Part shown: positions 56,767 through 64,000 of the stretch, one piece after another
Numbering within the stretch: position 1 is the stretch's first letter
How the letters are laid out: each line of letters opens with the position of its first letter
DNA from: Nemertoderma westbladi
Lineage: Eukaryota > Xenacoelomorpha > Nemertodermatida > Nemertodermatidae
Length of the DNA: 64,000 bases
Direction of reading: 5' to 3'
Assembly: GCA_032718475.1 (NCBI GenBank)
Contig: JAUCBJ010004612.1
Span: 1 to 64,000, forward strand
Position numbers and translations under genes: made by a program
Notes under the pieces: generated by a model
What the model was told of the DNA's origin: nothing
The model's input: only the letters and a program-made list of their open reading frames with translations
The model's database searches: none

Positions 56767-57096
56767 ATGAATAGACTTGTGCAGAAATATCGTAACGAAC
56801 TGCAATTTCTACGCAGCGCTACCCCTCAACAAAGAACTAATTTTATTAACCATACCGCGAGTAACGAATTAATACGGCTCATTGTAAATACTGCATTAAA
56901 TGTTCTAAAAGGTAACGTACTAATAATGGTTAAAACAGGAGTAACATTTTGAAAATTATATTTAGTATCGAGTAAACCGTTAGCTACTGATTTAAAACCT
57001 CAAGATATACCTAGAGTAAATACTACAAAAAGAAAACCCTTTAAAATATCAACTTCAAAAAAAATAATTAAAAAATTTCAGTTGTTTTTACGGTGA
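56767..57096 (+). pseudogene. Small conserved Polinton protein with in-frame stop
   Basis: Residues 1-61 (MNRLVQKYRNELQFLRSATP ... NVLKGNVLIMV) resemble a small basic protein common in Polintons, marked by a K/R-x-L-x-F-L start, a P-x-x-R/Q segment and an LNVLKGN motif. A TGA at 56950-56952 ends the frame, but the same frame then stays open for 47 more codons with a very basic end (TTKRKPFKISTSKKIIKK) up to TGA near 57096. So either the gene is interrupted by a nonsense mutation or the downstream part is decayed. The role in the family is not well established; a virion core or DNA-associated function is plausible. Confidence 0.6.
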
Positions 57097-57147
57097 TGCC
57101 CTTTATAAGAGATTTGAATATACATATTACTTGCGGTTGTCGAAAAG

Positions 57148-58236
57148 ATGCCACGCAAGATGAAACCGATTTTAAGCCGAAGCTTAGTCAAAAAACTGTT
57201 AAGAATTTATTTAGATCCTTCATCCCCTGCGGGTTTTGCAAGTATCGTAAAATTAGCAAAAGCTGCAAACATCAAACCAGCTCAAGCCCAGAAATGGTTG
57301 AGCGGGCAAAAGACATACTCCCTTCACGCACCACGTAGACATCATTATCCAACATCTAAAATATTTACGGGAGGCTTAAAATATATATATATGATAGATC
57401 TGGTGGATATGCAGCAATATAAATTGCAAAATAATAATTATAACTATATATTAACATGTATTGATGCCTTTAGCCGGCTTGCTTTTGCCTATGGTATGAA
57501 AACAAAAAAGGGTATTGAAATTATTAGTATATTGCAAAAAATATTCCAGAAAGGAAAACCAAACAGAATCGCAACTGATCAAGGGTCTGAGTTTCTAAAT
57601 AAATCTGTAAGGAAATATTTAGATACTATTGGTATACAGTATTATGTAATGTATTCTGTGAATAAGGTGGCTATTGTCGAGAGATTCAATAGAACATTAA
57701 AAACAAAGATGTTCAAAATTTTCATGCAACGGGGAAATAATGTTTGGATAAAAATTTTACCGAAGCTCATTTATGCTTATAATAGGTCATATCATAGGAC
57801 AATACAAATGACACCCATTGAAGTTAATAAATTTAATGAAACTGAATTAATGAATAGATTATATGGGAAATATAGACAGATTAATCACAAGAAAATAAAA
57901 TTTAAAGTTGGAGATACAGTACGATTATCTATCGCTCGTACTGCTTTTGCTAAAGGCTATCGAGAACAATGGACACGTGAATTATTTATTATTCATCGGG
58001 TCAGATTGGATAGAGTACCAGCGGTAATGTTCGATATTAAGGATAGCGCTGGAGCTATAAGAAACGGCTCATTTTATTCATACGAACTCCAAAAGGTCCA
58101 CCCGAATAGTAATATTTATCTTCCGATTGACAAAAATATTGGCAAACTTAAAGAACGTGTACGCAATGGGAAAAAAGAATATTTAGTCCGATTCATCGGA
58201 TCCAAGAAACAGTCGTGGGTACAGCATATTCAATAA
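57148..58236 (+). CDS. Polinton integrase (RVE family) with chromodomain-like tail
   Basis: 362 residues, intact. The N-terminal region (YLDPSSPAGFASIVKLAKAA ... AQKWLSGQKTYSLHAPRR) is the helical region typical of Polinton integrases. The catalytic core has D84 in MIDLVDM, D144 in ATDQGSEF and E178 in AIVERFNRTLK; the short 33-residue gap between the last two fits Polintons. Residues ~325-360 (KLKERVRNGKKEYLVRFIG, then SWVQ) look like the chromodomain that these integrases carry, cut slightly short. It inserts the element's linear DNA into host chromosomes. It lies between the small ORF and the penton-like gene. Confidence 0.94.
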   Translation: MPRKMKPILSRSLVKKLLRIYLDPSSPAGFASIVKLAKAANIKPAQAQKWLSGQKTYSLHAPRRHHYPTSKIFTGGLKYIYMIDLVDMQQYKLQNNNYNYILTCIDAFSRLAFAYGMKTKKGIEIISILQKIFQKGKPNRIATDQGSEFLNKSVRKYLDTIGIQYYVMYSVNKVAIVERFNRTLKTKMFKIFMQRGNNVWIKILPKLIYAYNRSYHRTIQMTPIEVNKFNETELMNRLYGKYRQINHKKIKFKVGDTVRLSIARTAFAKGYREQWTRELFIIHRVRLDRVPAVMFDIKDSAGAIRNGSFYSYELQKVHPNSNIYLPIDKNIGKLKERVRNGKKEYLVRFIGSKKQSWVQHIQ

Positions 58237-58499
58237 GTTTAGGTTTATACTGTATATTAATTCATTTTGGTCACATATGTCCGTAATTAATTAATCAATC
58301 AATATTAACTCGAATGATATTACTATACTATAGTTCATTCGCTTTAAATAAAGCCAGTAAAATATTGATCCCTCGCATATACTGTAGAAGTGGGAATGAA
58401 CGTGGTCACAGATGTCTATAATTTAACATTATACCGTACTGTACTGTACTGTATGTACAAAGGAGTCAAGTAGAGAGAGCTTAAATAATAATAATAATA

Positions 58500-60929
58500 A
58501 TGGCTGTAGATACATATATCACTCTACTTTCAGATAGCTCATTAAACACTTACCCCAATAATAACCCTAGCGAGTTTACTGTTGATTTAGCCGAAGAATT
58601 ATATATTGGTCCAAACGCTAAAATTGGACTCGCCGAGATACAATACCAAGCAACATACAGTAATATTACTCTGCAAACTCAAATCTTGCTGTCAATCGGG
58701 GTAGATGCAAAAGATGCCAAATTATACAGTTTATTTCCTGGTATGCATAGCTCTATTCAAGTCATTATTGATGATATAAATAAACTGTTTAATTCTGAAG
58801 CGAAATATAGAGATTTCGAATTCATTTTTAATACAAATAATTCTAGAATTAAATTTAAATTTCCTAAAAAGTTGAAAAAAATACAATTAAGTCTACGCGG
58901 TGATTTAATTCAAATTCTAGGCTTAAAACCGTTATTGGATCAGAATCATCCGAGTATTCCGAATTGGGATATATACAGTACCACTACAGTGGATGAATTA
59001 AGCAATATAGAACAGCCGATATTAATTTTAAATTATAGTGGACCAAAAATTTCGGAAATTGGGATTTTAGATTTTCCGGCTCCCACGAATATTACTCGTA
59101 ATAAAGATACAATCTTCATATATACAGATATTATTAAGAGCTCATTTGTTGGTGACGCTTTAGCACCGCTCTTAACCCTATTAAACCCGGGGGGGGGGTC
59201 AATATGACCCCTCCCGTGGTTTTTTTATTATAATTCTGAAACAAACGCAGTTGGGAATCTGAAATTTTATGACTTTTCCTAAAAATCTATTGTCTTCCTA
59301 GTAGTGAAAACCGTTTTCAAAAATATTGGGTACTTTTCGAGTTATAGCGCCATTTTTTAACCCTACTTTTGGCACTTTTTTTGAGACGTTTTTTGAAAAT
59401 TACATTTCATTAAATATGAATTGTAACATCTCTATTTTTTATTTACACGGGTTTTTTGGTGTTAGAAATTTGATGGAATTCATATAAATTGATTTAGAAA
59501 TTTTAAACTTGTTTTTTTCGGTGGGTGCCAAATTTTGGTGCCAGCACCAAATTTTGAAATAAGTCAATTTTGTAAATTGATCGTTTGAAACTTGTTTTTT
59601 ACGCAATTGGGGTGTTTTGGGTTTCTGGATTCGAAGAAATATATACGAGTTGCACGAAGCGTATCAAACTTGTATTTTTCGGTGCTGTGTGCAAATTTTG
59701 GTGCTAGCACGAAATTTTGAAAATCCATTCAATAGATAAAATTGCTTGTGAGAATTTATTTCTTGCGTTTTAGAGGTTTATGGCTGTTCTGAATTCAATG
59801 GAAAATATAATTATCGAACTAGACATCTCAAACTTGTATTTTTCGGATGTGGGTGCAAAATGTGGTGCTAGCACCAAATTTTGAAAACCATCAAATATAT
59901 CAATTGATTGTGTCACCTTGTTTCTTGCGTTATACGGGTTTGTGATGGTTCTGAATTCAATGGAATCAGTAAAAATTTCATAAGAGTTGTCCAACTTGTA
60001 TTTTTCGCCGGTGGGTGAAAATTGTTGTGCCAGCACCAAATTTTGGAAAATATGCAAATTGATAAGTAGATAGTATCACCTTGTTTCTTGCGTTATATGG
60101 GTTTATGAGGGTCCTGAATCCGATGGAATCAATAAAAACTGCACTGGACATCGCAAACTTGTACTTTTTGGTGATGGGTACGAAATTTGGTGCTAGCACC
60201 AAAATTTGCCAAATTACGCCGAAAAATACAAGTAGCAATGATCTAGCATATTAGAAATGTATTCCATTAGAATCAGCGCCCTCGAAAACCTGAAAATGTG
60301 AATTTATAGCATCGTATAAGTGAATTAAAAATTTTGTGTTCTAACTGAAAAGTGCTGGTTACTTGTTTTTTTCATTTTTTTCCTACGCAGAGAGGACTAA
60401 ACAGCAATTTATAGTAATGATATCATTTTTTAATATTTTCCAATGTATTTTACACCCCAGAAAACCTGTATTGAAAAATAATTAGCCGAAAATGTAACTT
60501 TCAAATTTGGTGAAAATTGTGCACTACTTGTAATTTTGGTGCTGCAATATAACCACCCCAGTACATTTTTTCGAAAATTTTTTTTTTCGGTCGGATCCAG
60601 ACAAGTGATACCTACGTACAAACAAAAAATCAGACGTTTTCGTAAATATTTGTAGATTTTAGAGGGGGGGGTCAATATGACCCCCTCCCGGTATTTGTAC
60701 AACATTTTATAGCCCGGTACTAATAGGGTTAAGAACCTGTCCTTTAACACAATTAAATCGAAAATATATTAATCACGAATACGAGAGCATTTGCTATTAC
60801 CCGTTGTTGAATAAAAAACTAAAAACAATCTTAATTACTTTACGTGACGGTCAAGGTGAATTAATTAATTTCAACGGTGGTCGCACTGTTATAACACTTA
60901 AGTTAATACGTGGTAGTGGTGATGGATGA
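58500..60929 (+). pseudogene. Penton-like minor capsid gene split by MITE C
   Basis: Starts at ATG 58500 (MAVDTYITLLSDSSLNTYPN) after an AATAATAATAATAA leader. The N-terminal signature (Y-I-T-L-x-S-D-S ... Y-P-N-N-N ... F-T-V-D-L ... I-G-L-A-E-I-Q-Y) is that of the Polinton penton-like jelly-roll protein. After 224 codons the frame enters a 1.55-kb MITE at TTAA 59172-59175 and stops within it. Past the MITE (60733) the reading resumes in matching phase for about 65 codons and ends at TGA 60927-60929, overlapping the ATG of the next gene (60922) by 8 bp. Apart from the insertion no damage is seen. Confidence 0.85.
59176..60728 (-). mobile_element. 1.55-kb MITE, copy C (complete), in the penton-like gene
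   Basis: 1553 bp between TTAA at 59172-59175 and 60729-60732, in the opposite orientation to copies A and B. Ends CCCTATTAAACCCGGG and CCCTATTAGTACCGGG (read inward). G/C-run hairpins near 59191-59212 and 60664-60690. Palindrome centres near 59542, 59705, 59869, 60031 and 60195. This intact copy is the best reference for the fragments at 12567-14270 and 27349-28164. Confidence 0.94.
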
Positions 60930-61771
60930 GTTCTACGTTAGACTACCAAGTAACTCCTGTCCAATTGATTTTCCTCGTAATACTGGTAGTAATTATCAGA
61001 TCAATTTTCATGGCGCCTTACCTATAAATCCAAACGAAAACTGGGTGGTAGGTATAAAAAGTATATGTTACTTAGCCACGTTACCGTCCATGTATAACAA
61101 TGTAGAGAATGTTATTTTATTAAAAAAAGGGAAAAAAAAATTTGAGGATACACTTCCATCCGGTTTGTTCTACAGTATCAATGACATTATAGATTATTTT
61201 AACACTGGGGCGTTGAAAGATAAATTACAAATAGTTGAAAATACTCAGCAAAATAGGTTGCAATTTATTATAAGGAAAACTGTACGAGAGTTATTTATAG
61301 GTCAGTCAACAATTAGCCTATTATTTTGGAATTACTGAAAATAATCTCGGTGCGAATTTAAATCCAAATTTTAAAATTATTTTAAAGACGAAAAATAATA
61401 TAAAGTGTTATTTAATAAAGGTTATCGGAAATGAAGAAAAAGCTTACCAGATGGTATTTTTATGCCCTCAACCACCCAATTCTATTCCAGAACCTAAATC
61501 GAACATGTACGTGACTACTAATATAATTGAAAATGAATATATTAATGACTTTGGTTTAGCCTTACTTCGTCGTGTCGCGATACCTGATGACGTGAAATAT
61601 GGTAGTGTAATAAATAAAGAATTTGTCAAGGATACAATTCATTATATCCCTGTAAAAAAATCATATAAGATAACATACATTCATATTGAAATAACAGACA
61701 AAGAAGGAAAAGATTTGAATTTTGAATACGGCACAACTTCAATTACCTTACACTTTAAAAAAATAAATTAA
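60922..61771 (+). pseudogene. Second penton-like capsid protein, frameshifted
   Basis: Starts at ATG 60922 (MDEFYVRLPSNSCPIDFPRN), overlapping the preceding stop. A GTG at 60910 could extend the frame by four codons but would lie deeper in the previous gene. The opening shows the same signature as the gene before it: F-Y-V-x-L-P-S-N-S, F-P-x-N-T, then an N-W-V-V-G-I-K-S-I block. The frame fails between 61298 and 61338; the rest (RRVAIPDDVKYGSVINKEF ... ITLHFKKIN) continues one base out of register to the stop at 61771. It is either the penton proper or a paralogue of it. An A9 run lies near 61132 but is not where the frame breaks. Confidence 0.8.
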
Positions 61772-61772
61772 A

Positions 61773-62337
61773 ATGGATTCCGATTTATTTCAAAGATACA
61801 GTAAACCTCAATATGGTGGTGCAGACTCTAATCTTGCTGTTTTTAAAGGTGGTAGAAGTACGAGAGGCTCGACGCAAGTTCCTGTTTTTCGAGGTGGTTC
61901 ATATATTGACCCTTAAGGACAACAAATTGGTGCATTTGGTCCAAACTTAAAACAACGTCGTTTTCAACGTTATCGTAGAGGTATGTTGCGAACAAATCAA
62001 CACGGGGAAGGTATATTTACAGACGCTTTATCTACATTGAAAAAATTTGGTAAGCCATTAGCAAAAAAAAGTGTTACAAAAAGCTAAACCATTTACCACA
62101 AAATTTATGAGACAACACGTAATACCAAAAGGTAAGCGGGTCTTACATCAGCAGGCTAATACGGTTATTAATAAAGCATTAAATAAAATGAAACCATCAA
62201 CAAGATCTGTTGTAGAAAAAGTTTATAGAGATTTAAAGCGACCTACTAGGCCAATGTCTATGAACATACATCATCGTCGTAGTAAAAATAGAAAAATAAA
62301 AGGCAAACTGAAACACTGCGAAAAAAGTATTTTTTAA
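61773..62337 (+). pseudogene. Basic core-like protein (pVI/pX-type), broken
   Basis: Starts at ATG 61773, one base after the previous stop. The first 47 residues are Gly-rich with three GG pairs (QYGGAD, FKGGRS, FRGGSY), followed by a TAA at 61914-61916. The same frame continues (GQQIGAFGPNLKQRRFQRYR ...) to an A8 run near 62066, after which the reading continues one base out of register as a very basic protein (62071-62337; TTKFMRQHVIPKGKRVLHQQ). Position before the major capsid gene and the Gly-rich/basic layout recall the small core or pVI/pX-like proteins of Polintons and adenoviruses. The GG pairs look like adenain-type cleavage sites. Assignment is by character and place, not by a clear family match. 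Confidence 0.55.
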
Positions 62338-62339
62338 TA

Positions 62340-63599
62340 ATGTCAATTATTAAGGAATTAGATTTATTTTCTACACAGCCAATACAGACTGAATTTAAAG
62401 CAAAGCATTATGAAACAATTTACCCGGTATCCAATCTCAGAAGTGAGTCTAGGGAAGTCACGTTCCTTGTACCAAGATCCAATAAATTTTATACGAAACT
62501 GCAAGATGCGTTATTAATTACAAAATATACTGTACGGTGGGATAGACGACTTGAAAACTCCCATATTTATATGTTGAATTACCCTTCTGGGACTATGTGG
62601 AGTGATATTAAAATAGACCTTAATGAGAAGCAGGTTGAAAATAGCAATAACCATTATTTCTACAAGTCGTACTTATCCAATTTACTATTTACAACATACG
62701 AATCTAAAAATGGGCTACTGGGGGCGGGTGGCTTTCATCAGCCTTTATCTGAACACGGAAATGAAATTAATCCTGGTGCGCATCCTATTGGCGATGCCTT
62801 TAGTAAACAAATGCAATTTGTAAGTGGATTGACAATTGATTTTGATACTGAAACTAAAATAATACAACCTGGGTATGATTTAAGAATGCATTTTAGAAAA
62901 GTATCAAATTCGTTTATTTTTAAAATCACTCCAAATGCAAACGCTGTGACAAATCTTCCGTTAGAATTAGATGAAGTAAAGATCCTAATCCCTAGAATGG
63001 AGGTTAATCCAGTAATAGAAAGCAGTCACCTAAAAGGTTTAGAGAGTTACGATATTGAATATCAATTCCAAAAAAAGGAGGTTACAATATTTACTATTCC
63101 CGCTCAAACCACAAATTACACCCAAACAAACATATTTGATGGTAAAAAACCCAAATTAGTTATTATCGGTTTTATAACAAATAATGCATATTCGGGAGAA
63201 TTAATTAGTAACCCCTTAAAATTTGAACATTTTAACCTTAGATGCGCGGAACTGATTGTAGACGGTCTTCCAGTAGGTGGTGTAATATACGACCCTAATT
63301 TTACAGATGGAACATACATTTTTGAGTATACTCAATTAATGAAAAACATTAATACATATATTAACGGTTATGGAGGTAATAATATAGACCATGAAACCTA
63401 CTTAGGTAATTGCCCACTCATATCCTGGGACCTAACCGCCGACGGCTATGTTAGAGATCCGCAACCTTCGATATATACTAACGGCCAATTAAAATTAAGA
63501 TTTGCCGAACCGTTGGTTGAGACCATAAATGTAATCGTTTTTAATATTTATGATCAATCATTAAGTTTAAATAGCAGGAAAGAAATACATATCGATTAA
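62340..63599 (+). CDS. Major capsid protein (double jelly-roll, hexon-like)
   Basis: 419 residues, intact. The N-terminus ELDLFSTQPIQTEF and the following YPVSNL ... REVTFLVP ... DALLITKYTVRW segments match the Polinton/adintovirus major capsid family, in which ELDLF-x-x-P-P/I-T-Q-T is a strong marker. No other domain. The protein forms the trimeric capsomers of an icosahedral particle. It begins two bases after the end of the core-like gene and is followed two bases later by the protease ATG, a tight late-gene cluster. Confidence 0.93.
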   Translation: MSIIKELDLFSTQPIQTEFKAKHYETIYPVSNLRSESREVTFLVPRSNKFYTKLQDALLITKYTVRWDRRLENSHIYMLNYPSGTMWSDIKIDLNEKQVENSNNHYFYKSYLSNLLFTTYESKNGLLGAGGFHQPLSEHGNEINPGAHPIGDAFSKQMQFVSGLTIDFDTETKIIQPGYDLRMHFRKVSNSFIFKITPNANAVTNLPLELDEVKILIPRMEVNPVIESSHLKGLESYDIEYQFQKKEVTIFTIPAQTTNYTQTNIFDGKKPKLVIIGFITNNAYSGELISNPLKFEHFNLRCAELIVDGLPVGGVIYDPNFTDGTYIFEYTQLMKNINTYINGYGGNNIDHETYLGNCPLISWDLTADGYVRDPQPSIYTNGQLKLRFAEPLVETINVIVFNIYDQSLSLNSRKEIHID

Positions 63600-63601
63600 G
63601 T

Positions 63602-64000
63602 ATGTTATCTACAGAGGACCTTGATATGTTTCCAGTGGGTGGTCACTGGTCACTATTTGGGAGCGTTTTCATCTAACAAATTACCTAAATTAGATAATAA
63701 TAAGCGGAGAGATTATGGGTTAATAGTAAACACCAATAAAGAGCATCTACCCGGGGTTCATTGGATAGCTATATATATACGAGATAATGAGGCTGAATTA
63801 TTTAATTCATTTGGACCAAAATATCCAAACAGATGTATTGAAAAATGGCTTGAGAAAAATTCAGCAAGTTGGCGTACTACCCGGAAACAATTTCAAGACC
63901 CCAGGAGGACCACATGTGGATTATACTGTCTTTATTACTTGGTAAATCGAATTCACACAAACTATCCAATGAGAGCGTTTACAAATAATGTGGAAATAAA
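63602..64000 (+). pseudogene. Adenain-type cysteine protease, frameshifted, cut by window end
   Basis: ATG 63602 opens a frame (MLSTEDLDMFPVGG) that is thrown out of register by a 7-bp tandem duplication, GGTCACT at 63641-63647 and 63648-63654. The downstream frame, one base off, is open to the window end and carries the Ulp1/adenain active-site layout: His in GVHWIAIYI, an Asn in LFNSFGPKYP where most relatives have Asp or Glu, a Gln in KQFQDP, and the nucleophile Cys in TTCGLYCLYYL. The family matures capsid proteins, often at GG-type sites. The C-terminus lies beyond 64000. Confidence 0.87.

Larger units (their letters stand above)
54747..64000 (+). mobile_element. Polinton/Maverick (adintovirus-like) element, left part
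   Basis: Ten collinear genes on the plus strand include the Polinton hallmark set: A32/FtsK-type packaging ATPase, RVE integrase, penton-like minor capsid, double jelly-roll major capsid and adenain-type protease. The element is cut by the window edge, so the protein-primed DNA polymerase B, the right end and the inverted repeats are not seen. Several genes are disrupted (MITE, stops, frameshifts, 7-bp duplication), marking an inactive integrated copy. Confidence 0.92.

Overview
The window looks like a repeat-dense stretch of an invertebrate animal genome. There is no bacterial gene layout. It holds three BEL/Pao LTR retrotransposons (a group known from animals), an L1/Tx1-like LINE, TTAA-targeting MITEs, a long satellite and, at the right edge, a Polinton/Maverick (adintovirus-like) DNA element. 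The species cannot be read from the sequence. I saw no intact ordinary host gene; the one possible non-transposon gene (28956-30063) is broken.

Layout. 1-3900: satellite with a 42-bp unit. 3901-12566: BEL-1, minus strand, with both LTRs and a 716-bp TTAA MITE in gag. 12567-14270 and 27349-28164: fragments of a second, 1.55-kb MITE family; the first carries a solo LTR with a clean 5-bp target duplication. 14307-27348: BEL-2, about 13 kb, minus strand, with gag, protease, RT, RNase H and integrase plus an extra zinc-knuckle ORF (15172-17253) between integrase and the 3' LTR, where env-bearing relatives carry env. A second member of that zinc-knuckle family lies outside the element at 28956-30063. 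31413-40755: LINE, minus strand, split by a ~3-kb insertion and lacking the YADD part of its RT. 41216-41440: 3' scrap of another LINE. 41990-53079: decayed BEL-3, minus strand, with two full MITE copies in gag. 54747-64000: Polinton-type element, plus strand, running off the window.

The Polinton part carries, in order: an unknown protein, a RING-finger protein, a packaging ATPase, a small protein with an in-frame stop, an RVE integrase with a chromodomain-like tail, a penton-like minor capsid gene cut by a MITE, a second penton-like gene, a basic core-like gene, the double jelly-roll major capsid protein and an adenain-type protease. No protein-primed DNA polymerase is inside the window. Several genes are broken by a stop, a frameshift or the MITE, so this copy is an inactive relic, although ATPase, integrase and major capsid remain open.

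Nesting gives a relative order: BEL-1, BEL-2 and the solo LTR landed in 1.55-kb MITE sequence, while other copies of the same MITE landed in BEL-3 and the Polinton. The most interesting points are the extra zinc-knuckle ORF of BEL-2 and its free-standing relative, the MITE family with its regular ~163-bp internal repeat and G/C-run hairpins, and the RING gene and paired penton-like genes of the Polinton.
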